A stretch of DNA of 64,000 nt, from NCBI RefSeq assembly GCF_002902945.1, contig NZ_CP026102.1, forward strand, positions 1,984,001 to 2,048,000. Direction: 5' to 3'. The translations under genes and the position numbers were made by a program. Source of the stretch: Paraburkholderia caribensis (lineage in GTDB: Bacteria > Pseudomonadota > Gammaproteobacteria > Burkholderiales > Burkholderiaceae). The notes under the pieces are model-generated. The model worked only from the letters and a program-made list of their open reading frames with translations. It made no database searches and was not told where the DNA came from. Below, one piece after another: positions 1 through 8,954 of the stretch (within the stretch, counting starts at the first letter, position 1; the number at the start of each line of letters is the position of its first letter).

Positions 1-623
1 GGCTGAACGTGCCGTCGATCGTCGCTCGCGAAGTTCTGCCCGCGCTGCTGTCGCGCTTTCTGGCCGAACACCCCGGCATCACCGTCGAGGTGGCCTCGAA
101 CGACACCTTCATCGATATCCTCGCGGCCGGCTTCGACGCGGGCATCCGCTACGACGAACGCATCGAGCGCGACATGATCGCCGTGCCCATCGGGCCGCCG
201 ATGCAGCGCTTCGTCGCCGCCGCGTCGCCCGCGTATCTGAACCAGCATGGCGTGCCCGAGCATCCCGACGAGCTTGTGCGGCACGCGTGCATCGGCCATC
301 GCTTCGCAAGCGGGGTGCTGGCAGTATGGGAATTCAGGCGCGGCAACGACACGGTGCGGATCGTGCCGAACGGGCCGCTGGTTGGTTCCGTGATCGATAT
401 CGAGCGGCGCGCGGCCGTCGACGGGCTTGGCATCGTCTATTCGTTCGACGAGTTCCTGCGCCCCGCGCTCGACGACGGCACGCTCGTGCCGATCCTGCAC
501 GACTGGTGGCAATCGTTCACCGGGCCGCGTCTCTACTACGCGAGCCGCGAACACATGCCCGCGCCGCTGCGCGCCTTCGTCGACTTCGTGCTGCGCGACA
601 ATCGCAGCCGCGCCGCGGCATGA
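1..623 (+). CDS. LysR-family transcriptional regulator, C-terminal part (truncated by window edge)
   Basis: The frame is already open at the left edge and stops at 621-623, so only about 205 C-terminal residues are visible. They form most of a LysR substrate-binding domain: an LPALLSRFLAEHPGITVEV strand-helix opening, then a DAGIRYDERIERDMIAVPIG segment typical of the CrgA-like group of LysR effector domains. The N-terminal helix-turn-helix lies outside the window. The ligand and target genes cannot be read from this part. The next gene is on the opposite strand, so it gives no operon clue. Confidence 0.85.
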   Translation, partial: LNVPSIVAREVLPALLSRFLAEHPGITVEVASNDTFIDILAAGFDAGIRYDERIERDMIAVPIGPPMQRFVAAASPAYLNQHGVPEHPDELVRHACIGHRFASGVLAVWEFRRGNDTVRIVPNGPLVGSVIDIERRAAVDGLGIVYSFDEFLRPALDDGTLVPILHDWWQSFTGPRLYYASREHMPAPLRAFVDFVLRDNRSRAAA

Positions 624-639
624 CACGGACGGGCGCGAT

Positions 640-903
640 TCAACGCCGCCTGCCGTATTTTTTCCAGTAACCGAACGCGTCTTCGTGACACTCGATATCG
701 AGTTCCGACACGCGTGCCTGCATACGTTCCTGCGCGTCCTGCACGGCGAGGTTGTAGATCACCGGGCCGATTTCCTCGACGAAGAAGCCGAGCAGCGCGC
801 CCGCCTGGATATTGCCGATCGGCTCGTCCATGTTCTCCGCGAAGTAGCGCTGCAGCGAAGCGATCGCTTCGCTGCGCACGTCCTTGTCCAGTTCGATTGT
901 CAT
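640..903 (-). CDS. DUF2164 family protein
   Basis: The 87-residue product starts MTIELDKDVRSEAI and matches the small DUF2164 family, a conserved cytosolic protein of about 80 residues with no known function. I chose the ATG at 901-903 because it gives the usual family length. An in-frame ATG at 913-915 is possible but sits directly against the GAAAGG ribosome site, too close for good initiation. Features seen are a GNIQAGALLGFFVEEIGPV core and a basic C-terminal tail. It is convergent with the truncated LysR gene. Confidence 0.75.
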   Translation of the reverse strand: MTIELDKDVRSEAIASLQRYFAENMDEPIGNIQAGALLGFFVEEIGPVIYNLAVQDAQERMQARVSELDIECHEDAFGYWKKYGRRR

Positions 904-1014
904 GCGTGAGGTCATCCTTTCGTCAGATGCATCGGGCGATGCAGCACACTGCGGATGAAACAGCAAAGCGGCCCGTCCCGCAAGGGCGCGCCGCTTTCGA
1001 CATATTCTTTGAGT

Positions 1015-1836
1015 TCAGCTGTTGATGAACGCGAGCAGATCGGCGTTGACCTTGTCGGCTTCCGTCACGCACATGCCGTGCGGCGCGCCTTCATAGATCT
1101 TGAACGTCGCGTTCTTCACGATCTTCGCGGACAGCTTGCCCGCTGCGTCGATGGGCACGATCTGGTCATCGTCGCCATGCAGGATCAGCGTCGGCACGTC
1201 GATCTTCTTGAGGTCTTCCGTGTAGTCGACTTCGGAGAACTCGCGGATGCACAGGTACTGGCCGTGGGCGCCGCCCGCCATGCCTTGCGCCCAGAACGCG
1301 TCGATCGTGCCCTGCGACACTTTCGCGTTCGGCCGGTTGAAGCCGAAGAACGGCACGGCGAGGTCCTTGTAGAACTGCGAGCGGTTATCGGCGACGCCCT
1401 TGCGGATGCCGTCGAACACGTCCAGCGGCAGACCGCCGGGATTGGCTTCCGTCTTCAGCATCAGCGGCGGCACCGCGCCGATCAGCACGGCCTTCGCGAC
1501 GCGCTTCGTGCCATGCCGGCCGATGTAGTGCGCGACTTCGCCGCCGCCCGTCGAATGGCCGACGAGGGTTGCGCCCTGGATGTCGAGCGCGTCGAGCAGC
1601 GCGGCGAGATCGTCGGCATAGGTGTCCATGTCGTTGCCCTTCGACGGCTGATCCGAGCGGCCATGTCCGCGGCGATCATGCGCGATCACGCGAAAGCCGT
1701 TTTGCAGCAGGAACAGCATCTGCGCATCCCACGCGTCCGCATCGAGCGGCCAGCCGTGCGAAAAGACGACGGGACGGCCCGAGCCCCAGTCCTTGTAGTA
1801 AATCTGCGTGCCGTCCTTCGTGGTAATCGTGCTCAT
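1015..1836 (-). CDS. Alpha/beta hydrolase of the non-heme chloroperoxidase/esterase type
   Basis: The 273-residue protein has an alpha/beta hydrolase fold with the oxyanion-hole motif HGWP at 28-30, the nucleophile elbow GHSTGG with Ser95, an acid in the GDDDQIVP turn near 222-224, and His253 in GAPHGM. This layout is typical of cofactor-free haloperoxidases and arylesterases (about 275 residues). No signal peptide is visible, so it is probably cytosolic. The start at 1834-1836 follows a clear AAGGAG ribosome site about eight bases upstream. The physiological substrate is unknown; these proteins usually act as esterases or perhydrolases in the cell. It appears monocistronic. Confidence 0.88.
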   Translation of the reverse strand: MSTITTKDGTQIYYKDWGSGRPVVFSHGWPLDADAWDAQMLFLLQNGFRVIAHDRRGHGRSDQPSKGNDMDTYADDLAALLDALDIQGATLVGHSTGGGEVAHYIGRHGTKRVAKAVLIGAVPPLMLKTEANPGGLPLDVFDGIRKGVADNRSQFYKDLAVPFFGFNRPNAKVSQGTIDAFWAQGMAGGAHGQYLCIREFSEVDYTEDLKKIDVPTLILHGDDDQIVPIDAAGKLSAKIVKNATFKIYEGAPHGMCVTEADKVNADLLAFINS

Positions 1837-2057
1837 TGGGTTGCACTCCTTTTGGTGGTGACGCGTGTGGAGCCGCCATGCGGCGGCTGGATCGATCATG
1901 ATCGACGCCCATGTTACAGGCCGATAAAACATCCTTCAGACGAAGGGCATCGACGCGTACGAGCGGCGGCGCGCGCGCGGCGTCACGGCGGGCGCGCGGT
2001 CCGCTTCGTGCTGTCGGCACGCGAAACGGCGACGATGAAACCGCGCTCTGCGCCGCT

Positions 2058-2267
2058 TCAATGCGCTTCGCGAGGCTGCGCATTCGCGACGGTCGCCACG
2101 GGCGCGACGGGCGCATCCTGCGCGACGAGCGTCGGCGTGACGGGCGCGTCGCCCGTTTCCATATCGTTGTGATGCGAGACGATGGCCTTGACGCCCGCTT
2201 CCGCGGCAGGCGTCGCGACATAGGGAATGAAGGCCGACACGGCGACGACGATGAGGTACGCGAACAT
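2058..2267 (-). CDS. Small hypothetical protein with N-terminal hydrophobic segment
   Basis: This is a possible 69-residue product beginning MFAYLIVVAVSAFIPYVAT. The first 20 residues could be a signal anchor or signal peptide. The rest is Ala/Val/Pro-rich and low in complexity. The upstream ribosome site is weak (GAGAA), and a much longer frame continues upstream without a convincing start. I do not recognise a family. The call rests on the hydrophobic N-terminus and the start position; it may not be a real gene. Confidence 0.4.
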   Translation of the reverse strand: MFAYLIVVAVSAFIPYVATPAAEAGVKAIVSHHNDMETGDAPVTPTLVAQDAPVAPVATVANAQPREAH

Positions 2268-2606
2268 GACAGTTCTCTGCTGAAAGACATGGCGAGACGC
2301 ACCGGCATGCCGGCGCGTTGCAGACTGATCGTCGCCTGCTTCACGGCGAAGCGCGTCGAATGCCTTCACCGGAAAACACGTCTTCCTCGTATTGCGCGTG
2401 CCGCTCGCGTGCAGTGCCGCGAAGCGTGTTTGCGCGGCCAGGCGGGAATTGCGTGTACCCTCCGAACAGAATTCAGTGACTTGTATGAAGCTTTGCACCG
2501 ATATAACCGACGACCGGTTAATTCGATTCGTAGGGCATGGCAATGCGAAAGTCAACTTGCGATCGCGCCACACGTGGTGCGTGCGAGGCGTTGGCGGAAT
2601 AGATCG
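2268..2606. other. Intergenic region between divergent genes, no recognised element
   Basis: These 339 bases separate the small hypothetical gene on the minus strand from the pyruvyltransferase-like gene on the plus strand. I found no tRNA, strong terminator or clear operator. The part near 2455-2540 is less GC-rich than its surroundings and is the most likely place for the promoter of the plus-strand gene. Confidence 0.4.
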
Positions 2607-3797
2607 ATGAGCGCGCAATCATTACCCGTCGTGCTGTTCGGTGCGTTCGACCGGCACAACTTCGGCGACATGCTGTTTCCCCATGTCGTTGCGCGCATGC
2701 TCGCGGGCCGCGACGTGCGCTTCGCGGGACTCGTGCCGCGCGATCTGCGCCCGCACGGCGGGCATCGCGTTCAGGCGCTTCGACAGTGGCACGAACGTGC
2801 GGTCGATCTGCTTCATGTCGGCGGAGAGATTCTCACCTGCGATGCGTGCGACGCCGCCGTGATGCTGCAACCGGACCACGACGCGCAACGGATCATCGCG
2901 TCGCAACAGCATGACCGGTCGGCGTGGGCGCAACATGTGCTCGACACGCGCGAGCTTGCGCCGTATGTCGTGTCGAAGGATGCATGGCCGCGTGCCGGGC
3001 GCGTTCTGTTCAATGCGATCGGCGGCGTGACGCTCGATGATTGCGACCTCACGATGCGCGACGAAGTGCTCGCCAAGCTCGCCCGCGCCGACGACGTCAG
3101 TGTGCGCGACATCCACACGCAGGCGCTGCTCGCGAAGTCGGGCATCGAAGCGCGGCTCGCACCCGATTGCGCGGTGATGGTCGCCGAACTGTTCGGCGAC
3201 GCGATTCGCGCGCATGCAGCGAAGCAGGCCGTTGCGCGGATACGCGAAGCGGCACCGCACGGCTATCTGGCCGTGCAATTCAGCGCCGACTTCGGCGACG
3301 ACGCCACGCTCGACCGGATCGCCGCGCAACTCGACCATGCCGCGCACGCACACGACCTCGCTATCGTGTTCTTCCGCGCAGGCGCGGCGCCGTGGCACGA
3401 CGATCTGTCGTGCTTCGCGCGCACGGCTGCGCGCATGCGCGCGCCATCCGTGCATCTTTTCGATTCGCTGAATATCTGGGACATCTGCGCGCTGCTCGCG
3501 CACAGCCGCGGTTATATCGGCAGCAGCCTGCACGGCCGGATCGTCGCGATCGCACATGCGTTGCCGCGCATCAATCTGCTGCACGACGAAGACTTCGTGC
3601 GGCCCTGCAAGCAGACCGCTTTCGCGCAAACGTGGGAGGACGCGGACCAGCCTGTCGCCGCGCGCGTGAACGGGATCGCCGAAGGAATCGATAGCGCGCT
3701 GTCCGTCGATCCAGCACGGCTGAAGCACACCGCGGCGCGGCTCGTCGCGCTTTGCCGCGAGGGGTTTCAAACAACTGTTTCAGTGCTCACGCGATAA
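2607..3797 (+). CDS. Polysaccharide pyruvyltransferase-family protein
   Basis: The 396-residue product has the family hallmarks. An opening VVLFGAFDRHNFGDMLFPH resembles the nucleotide-binding start of CsaB/WcaK-like proteins, and a C-terminal GSSLHGRIVAIAHALP motif is the most conserved part of the pyruvyltransferase family. Members transfer pyruvate from phosphoenolpyruvate to sugars of exopolysaccharide or wall polymers. The acceptor here is unknown because no other polysaccharide genes lie nearby. The frame is open far upstream, but similarity begins at the ATG at 2607, which I take as the start. Function is family-level only. Confidence 0.75.
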   Translation: MSAQSLPVVLFGAFDRHNFGDMLFPHVVARMLAGRDVRFAGLVPRDLRPHGGHRVQALRQWHERAVDLLHVGGEILTCDACDAAVMLQPDHDAQRIIASQQHDRSAWAQHVLDTRELAPYVVSKDAWPRAGRVLFNAIGGVTLDDCDLTMRDEVLAKLARADDVSVRDIHTQALLAKSGIEARLAPDCAVMVAELFGDAIRAHAAKQAVARIREAAPHGYLAVQFSADFGDDATLDRIAAQLDHAAHAHDLAIVFFRAGAAPWHDDLSCFARTAARMRAPSVHLFDSLNIWDICALLAHSRGYIGSSLHGRIVAIAHALPRINLLHDEDFVRPCKQTAFAQTWEDADQPVAARVNGIAEGIDSALSVDPARLKHTAARLVALCREGFQTTVSVLTR

Positions 3798-3964
3798 ACA
3801 CGCGCCGCCTCGATTCGAGTTTCGTGCGACGCCTGCAGAATCGCCGCGATTTGCCGTTATAACAGTTGCGGCCGCATCCGGCCGGGCCGGTACCGGACAC
3901 CCGACATTTTCTCCGGGCCCAGTTGGCACCGTAGAATAGCGAGAAATTCGTTTCTGGACCCGTC

Positions 3965-5434
3965 ATGCCCAACCACCCTCGCCCGCGCTCCACAGCCGAC
4001 GACGACTCGGAAATGTTCGATCTCGCGCCCGTCGCGCTCTGGCTCGAAGACTTCAGCGGCGTCAAGGCGCTGTTCGAAGACTGGCGCGCGCAAGGCGTGA
4101 CGGATCTGCGCGCGCACATCGGCGAGGACATCAAACGTGTGGCCGAGTGCGCGAGCCGCATCCGCGTGGTCAAGGTCAACCAGCAGACGCTGTCGCTGTT
4201 CGAAGCGGCGGATTTCAGCGCGCTGACGGACAACCTGTCGGCCGTCTTTCGCGACGACATGCTGAAGACGCACCTGGAAGAACTATGCCAGCTCTGGTCC
4301 GGCCAGCCCCACTTCACGAGCCAGACGGTCAACTACACGCTGGGCGGGCGGCGTCTGGACGTGCTGCTCAAGGGCAAGGTGCTGCCGGGCCATGAGGAAC
4401 GCTGGGACCGCGTGCTGGTATCGACGGAAGACATCACGGAACTGGAAGGGGCGCGTCATCGCGTGATGGCGGCCGAGCAATACGTGCGCGGGCTGTTCGA
4501 GCATTCGCCCGTGTCGCTGTGGGTCGAGGATTTCAGCGCCGTCAAGCATCTGCTCGATGACGCGCGCGCGGCGGGCATCACCGATTTCCGCACCTTCACC
4601 GACGTGCACCCGGAGTTCGTCGAACGCTGCATGGCCGAGATTCATGTGCTCGACGTCAACCAGCACACGCTGGAGATGTTCGCCGCACCCGACAAGAAGA
4701 CGCTGCTGGCGCGCCTTCCCGAAGTATTCCGCGACGACATGCGCCCGCATTTCCGCGAGCAGTTGATCGACCTGTGGGACGGCAAACTTTTCCAGCAACG
4801 CGAAGTGCTCAACTATTCGCTCGATGCGAACGAAGTGCACGTGCATCTGCAGTTCTCGGTGCTGCCGGGACACGAGCGCAGCTGGGACCTCGTGCTCGTC
4901 GCGCTCACCGACATCACCGCGCGCAAGAAGGCAGAGGCGTATCTGGAGTTCCTCGGCAAGCACGACGTGCTGACCAAGCTGCGCAACCGCTCGTTCTATG
5001 TGGATGAACTGAACCGGCTCGAACGCAAGGGGCCCTTCCCGGTGACGGTCATCATGGCCGACCTGAACGGCCTCAAGCGCGTGAACGATCAGCTCGGCCA
5101 TGCGGCGGGCGACGCGCTGCTGCGCCGCGCCGGCGAAGTGCTCGCGAAAGCGATGGAGACGCCGTTCAACGCGGCGCGCATAGGCGGCGACGAGTTCGCG
5201 ATCCTGCTGCCGGGCACCGACGAGCGCGGCGGCGCGACGATGATCGAGACGATTCGCCAGCTGGTCGAGCTGAACAACCAGTTCTATCCAGGCTCGCCGA
5301 TCAGCTTCTCGATGGGGATGGCGACCGTGCAGCGCGGCGAACGGATCGAAGCAGGCGTGCAGCGCGCCGACCTGCTGATGTATGAGGAAAAGCGCGCGCA
5401 CTACACAGCGCAGGAAGCGAGCGGCGCGAAGTAA
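3965..5434 (+). CDS. Diguanylate cyclase with two PAS-like sensor domains (PAS-PAS-GGDEF)
   Basis: The 489-residue protein lacks membrane segments. Residues about 17-150 and 165-320 are two clearly homologous PAS-like modules. Each begins with a PV(A/S)LW(L/V)EDFS motif and ends with a D(I/L)T element just before the next domain. Residues about 330-489 are a GGDEF domain with the signature intact at 407-411 (RIGGDEFAIL), so c-di-GMP synthesis is expected. The usual RxxD inhibitory site before the signature is absent (ETPF at that position), so product inhibition is probably weak. The duplicated sensor probably arose by internal duplication. Ligand unknown; no linked phosphodiesterase. Confidence 0.9.
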   Translation: MPNHPRPRSTADDDSEMFDLAPVALWLEDFSGVKALFEDWRAQGVTDLRAHIGEDIKRVAECASRIRVVKVNQQTLSLFEAADFSALTDNLSAVFRDDMLKTHLEELCQLWSGQPHFTSQTVNYTLGGRRLDVLLKGKVLPGHEERWDRVLVSTEDITELEGARHRVMAAEQYVRGLFEHSPVSLWVEDFSAVKHLLDDARAAGITDFRTFTDVHPEFVERCMAEIHVLDVNQHTLEMFAAPDKKTLLARLPEVFRDDMRPHFREQLIDLWDGKLFQQREVLNYSLDANEVHVHLQFSVLPGHERSWDLVLVALTDITARKKAEAYLEFLGKHDVLTKLRNRSFYVDELNRLERKGPFPVTVIMADLNGLKRVNDQLGHAAGDALLRRAGEVLAKAMETPFNAARIGGDEFAILLPGTDERGGATMIETIRQLVELNNQFYPGSPISFSMGMATVQRGERIEAGVQRADLLMYEEKRAHYTAQEASGAK

Positions 5435-5469
5435 AGCTTCTGCGTTTCGTTTTGCGATTCGCGGCGCGG

Positions 5470-5784
5470 TCAGCTTTGCACGGGCACGCCGTAAGTGCTC
5501 ACGATCCGCCTGTCCTGTTCGGCTGCCGAAAACAGCTCCCATTCGAGCCCGTTGATGTCGACACTGCTCGAATAGCCTTCGACTGCGTCGTCCTCGAAGC
5601 CGACATGGCGCAACTGCCCTGCTTTTTCGGGCTTTTCGTTGATCGAGAAGTTGAGCAGATTCGTGCGCCACATCGCATACTGACCCGGCACGACGGCCGA
5701 GGGCGCTTGTCCGAGTCGCTCGCTATAGTCGGCAATAGATTCGTCGAGATTGGCGACGGCGAGTGCGATGTGAAAACGCTTCAT
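5470..5784 (-). CDS. VOC-family (glyoxalase/bleomycin-resistance fold) protein
   Basis: This 104-residue single-domain protein opens MKRFHIALAVANLDESIADY, the beta-alpha start of the vicinal oxygen chelate fold. It continues with a central YAMWRTNLLNFSIN strand pair and RHVGFE, and closes with a DINGLEWELF element. His5 and the Glu of the last strand are candidate metal ligands. It resembles ArsI/cadmium-induced-type VOC proteins in size, but the substrate cannot be told. The ATG at 5782-5784 starts the fold; longer in-frame starts add non-homologous residues. It is convergent with the cyclase gene. Confidence 0.75.
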   Translation of the reverse strand: MKRFHIALAVANLDESIADYSERLGQAPSAVVPGQYAMWRTNLLNFSINEKPEKAGQLRHVGFEDDAVEGYSSSVDINGLEWELFSAAEQDRRIVSTYGVPVQS

Positions 5785-5949
5785 GACATTGGGCTCCGTG
5801 AGTGTTGTTTGCGAGTTTGTCTGCGAGTGCCTTCGGGTGGGCAGCGCAGCCATCGTACTCACCACGCGAAAACATAGCCAGATCAGCAGTCATGCTGGTA
5901 TCGGCGTTACCTGCCTCGCCGGATCGACACCTGAAAGGAGCCACACCCG

Positions 5950-6342
5950 ATGCTTTCCCACGTATTCATCGGCGTCAACGATTTCGAGCGGGCATTCGCC
6001 TTCTATTCGGCGGTACTCGCCGAGTTGGGACTCGCGCTGAAGTTTCGCGAGGAAGACCGGCCTTGGGCGGGATGGATGAAGCCGGGCGTCGCGCGACCGC
6101 TGTTTCTCGTCGGCAAGCCGTTCGACGGCGCGCCTGCCGTTGCGGGCAATGGGCAGATGATCGCGCTGCTGGCCGCGGACCGTGCCACCGTCGATCGGGC
6201 GCACGCGACTGCACTCGCGCACGGCGCCGCATGCGAAGGGCCGCCTGGACTGCGCCCCGAGTATCACGCGAACTACTACGGCGCGTACTTTCGCGACCTC
6301 GAAGGCAATAAATTCTGCGTGTGCTGCCACGACGCCGCGTGA
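5950..6342 (+). CDS. VOC-family (glyoxalase-like) protein
   Basis: The 130-residue product begins MLSHVFIGVNDFERAFAFY and ends with a YYGAYFRDLEGNKFCVCCH segment, the two strands that bear metal ligands in VOC proteins (candidates are His4 and the Glu of LEGNKF). It follows a good GAAAGGAG ribosome site about eight bases before the ATG. The subgroup contains lactoylglutathione lyase-related and dioxygenase-like members of unknown substrate. It is divergent from the other VOC gene at 5470-5784, with 165 bases between them that can hold both promoters. The two are too different to be a recent duplication. Confidence 0.8.
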   Translation: MLSHVFIGVNDFERAFAFYSAVLAELGLALKFREEDRPWAGWMKPGVARPLFLVGKPFDGAPAVAGNGQMIALLAADRATVDRAHATALAHGAACEGPPGLRPEYHANYYGAYFRDLEGNKFCVCCHDAA

Positions 6343-6363
6343 CAGCACCGCGCGTGCGCAGCG

Positions 6364-7344
6364 TCAGTTGGTTGTCACATACTTTGCGACGGCGCGTTGC
6401 GGCTGCGGCGGCACGACGGGGTCCAGCGTGCCGCGCATGCGCTTCACTTCATCGACGGGGCTCAACCCGAACAGACGCTTGAATTCGCGGCTGAACTGCG
6501 ACGCGCTTTCATAGCCGACGCGGGCCGCCGCCGCGCCCGCGTTCAGCCCGTCCTGCACCATCAGCAAACGCGCGTGATGCAGACGCGTGGTCTTCACGTA
6601 TTGCATTGGCGACGTCGACGTGACGTTCTTGAACTGTGCGTGAAAGACCGCGAGGCTCATGCCCGATTCGCGCGCGAGTGTTTCGACATCGAGATCGCCG
6701 TCGTACTCGGTGTGGATGCGGCGCAATGCCTTCGCGATACGGCCGAAGTGATGCTGGTGTGTGAGCGCCGCGCGTATTGCGTTGCCCTGCACGCCCGTCA
6801 GCACGCGATAGCAGATTTCACGCACGATCGACGGCGCGAGAATGCGCGCGTCCACCGGCGATACCAGCGCTTCGAGCAGACGCAGCACAGCGTCGCTGAG
6901 CGGCTGGTCGAGCGGCGTGGAGTAGATGCCGCGCGGCTCGCTGTCGACGGCGCCGTGGGTTTCGTTGAGCAGCATGAGCAGTTCGGCGACCATCGTGAGA
7001 TCGACGCGAACCGAAATGCCGAGGAACGGCTCGTCCACGCTCGCCTCCGTCTCGCATTCGAACGGCAGCGGCACGGACAGCACGAGATATTGTTGCGCGT
7101 CGTAGATGTACGCGTGGTCGCCGAGGTAGCCGCGCTTGCGGCCCTGACAGACGATCACGATGCTCGGCTCGTACATCACGGGGCGGCGCGGCATCGGGTG
7201 ATTCGCGCGCAGGAACTTGACGCCTTCGAGCGGCGCGTCCGTCATGCCTTCGGCGGGCGCGAGCGTGCGCAGCAATTCGACCATGCGCTGCTGCGCCGAG
7301 CGCTCCGCGAGCGGCGCGCCATTTGAAAGTTTTGTGTCGGACAT
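6364..7344 (-). CDS. AraC-family transcriptional regulator, YqhC-like
   Basis: The 326-residue protein has an AraC-type regulator N-terminal domain (about 20-175, with PSIVIVCQGRK and the YLVLSVPLPFECET strand pair). A C-terminal double helix-turn-helix (about 215-315) includes LARESGMSLAVFHAQFK and AARVGYESASQFSREFKRLF. In E. coli, YqhC of this type controls an aldehyde-reducing alcohol dehydrogenase in response to aldehydes. Here the gene is divergent from a zinc alcohol dehydrogenase 368 bases away, which suggests the same job. The start at 7342-7344 is where similarity begins. Regulation of the neighbour is inferred from position only. Confidence 0.88.
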   Translation of the reverse strand: MSDTKLSNGAPLAERSAQQRMVELLRTLAPAEGMTDAPLEGVKFLRANHPMPRRPVMYEPSIVIVCQGRKRGYLGDHAYIYDAQQYLVLSVPLPFECETEASVDEPFLGISVRVDLTMVAELLMLLNETHGAVDSEPRGIYSTPLDQPLSDAVLRLLEALVSPVDARILAPSIVREICYRVLTGVQGNAIRAALTHQHHFGRIAKALRRIHTEYDGDLDVETLARESGMSLAVFHAQFKNVTSTSPMQYVKTTRLHHARLLMVQDGLNAGAAAARVGYESASQFSREFKRLFGLSPVDEVKRMRGTLDPVVPPQPQRAVAKYVTTN

Positions 7345-7712
7345 GATGGAATCCATTCGGCGAAAACATGTGCCGCCAGAGAATATGGCTTGAAATCTAG
7401 CATTAAATGGCCTAGAGCGGACGGCACCAGGAGAAATAGGCAAGCCTTCAAGATGTTCAGGTATTCCCTGAGGGGCGCCCGGTCCCTAACATGGGAACCC
7501 TGTCGCAAAGCCCGCTTGCTGTCCGCGACACCCCGTCCCGCGCCTCGCACGAGGCCTGCCAACCCGGCGCTGCCGCTTGCATGCAGCGCTAACGCCCATC
7601 GGACGGACCAGACGGCGGACATTCCGCGTGCCTCGGCGCGCGACAGATTCAATCGCCGCGCGATCGGCTCGCGCGGCGCCTCGCGCAATTGCATCTACAA
7701 GCTGGAGCCCTC
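7345..7712. other. Divergent intergenic region between YqhC-like regulator and alcohol dehydrogenase
   Basis: These 368 bases should hold both promoters and the operator of the AraC-type regulator. A short imperfect dyad (GGTCCC, six bases, GGGAACC) lies near 7490. Nothing else is recognised. Frames running through the region have no start or motif that would support a gene. Confidence 0.4.
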
Positions 7713-8765
7713 ATGTCCACGACCTACGCCTATGCCGCAACGGACGCGCAATCGAAACTCGCGCCGTTCGAATTTCAGCGTCGCGACCTGCGCGAACACG
7801 ATGTACAGATGGAAGTCCTGTTTTGCGGGGTCTGTCATTCGGACCTGCACCAGGCACGCAACGAATGGAAGAACACGATTTTCCCCGTCGTCCCGGGCCA
7901 TGAGATCGTCGGCCGCGTGACGAACGTTGGGTCGCAGGTGACGAAGTACAAGGTCGGGCAACTGGTCGGCGTGGGTTGTCTGGTCGATTCGTGCCGCACG
8001 TGCCCGAGTTGCCAGGAAAGCCTCGAACAGTATTGCGAGAACGGCTTTGTCGGCACGTACAACGGCAACGACAGGCAGACTGGCGCTGTGACCTACGGCG
8101 GTTATTCGACGCAACTCGTCGTCGATGAAGACTTCGTGCTGCGCGTGCCGGAGAACCTCGACCCGGCTGGCGTGGCCCCGCTGCTGTGCGCCGGGATCAC
8201 GCTGTACTCGCCGTTGCGCACGTGGGGTGCGGGGCCGGGCAAGAAGGTCGGCATCGTCGGACTGGGCGGCCTCGGCCACATGGGCGTGAAGCTTGCGCAC
8301 GCAATGGGCGCGCATGTCGTGCTGTTCACGACGTCGGCATCGAAGATCGAAGACGCGAAGCGCCTCGGCGCGGACGAAGTGGTGATCTCGAAGAACCCGG
8401 CGGAGATGGAAGCGCATCTGAACAGCTTCGATCTGATCGTCAGCACGGTCGCGGCGCAGCACGATCTGAATCCGTTCATCAGCCTGTTGAAGCGCGATGG
8501 GACGCTGACGCTGGTGGGTGCGCCGGAGCACGATCATCCGTCGCCGCAGGTGTTCAACCTGATCATGAAGCGCCGTCGTCTGGCGGGATCGCTGATCGGC
8601 GGCATTGCCGAGACGCAGGAGATGCTGGACTTCTGCGGCAAGCACGGTATCACCTCGGACATCGAGATGATTCAGATGCAGCAGATCAATGAAGCATATG
8701 AGCGCATGTTGAAGAGCGATGTGAAGTACCGCTTCGTCATCGATCTCGACTCGCTGCGCAAGTAA
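7713..8765 (+). CDS. Zinc-dependent NAD(P)-alcohol dehydrogenase (YahK/cinnamyl-alcohol dehydrogenase type)
   Basis: The 350-residue medium-chain dehydrogenase is complete. The catalytic zinc site has Cys41 (CGVCHSDLH) and His63 with Glu64 (PGHE). The structural zinc site has Cys94, Cys97, Cys100 and Cys108. The Rossmann motif GLGGLGHMGVKLA is present. The closest known family is YahK/AdhC, NADPH-preferring aldehyde reductases that remove reactive aldehydes. The ATG at 7713 has a GGAG site at a normal distance; an upstream in-frame start at 7689 has none. Control by the divergent YqhC-like gene is likely. Confidence 0.93.
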   Translation: MSTTYAYAATDAQSKLAPFEFQRRDLREHDVQMEVLFCGVCHSDLHQARNEWKNTIFPVVPGHEIVGRVTNVGSQVTKYKVGQLVGVGCLVDSCRTCPSCQESLEQYCENGFVGTYNGNDRQTGAVTYGGYSTQLVVDEDFVLRVPENLDPAGVAPLLCAGITLYSPLRTWGAGPGKKVGIVGLGGLGHMGVKLAHAMGAHVVLFTTSASKIEDAKRLGADEVVISKNPAEMEAHLNSFDLIVSTVAAQHDLNPFISLLKRDGTLTLVGAPEHDHPSPQVFNLIMKRRRLAGSLIGGIAETQEMLDFCGKHGITSDIEMIQMQQINEAYERMLKSDVKYRFVIDLDSLRK

Positions 8766-8954
8766 CGGGCAGCAGGACCCAACCGCTTTACCTCTTCCAT
8801 CCAGGCCGCGCAGGACGGCGGCCTGTCCCTGCTTCCCGCCTCGCATCCGTCGTTGCATGTGCAGTAGCGGCGCGCTTCCCTACCGGGACGGGGCGCGCCG
8901 TGGTGTTTTCCGCTCGTTGTCTTTTTCTGGAATGTCCCGTTTTTGGAGAGTTCC

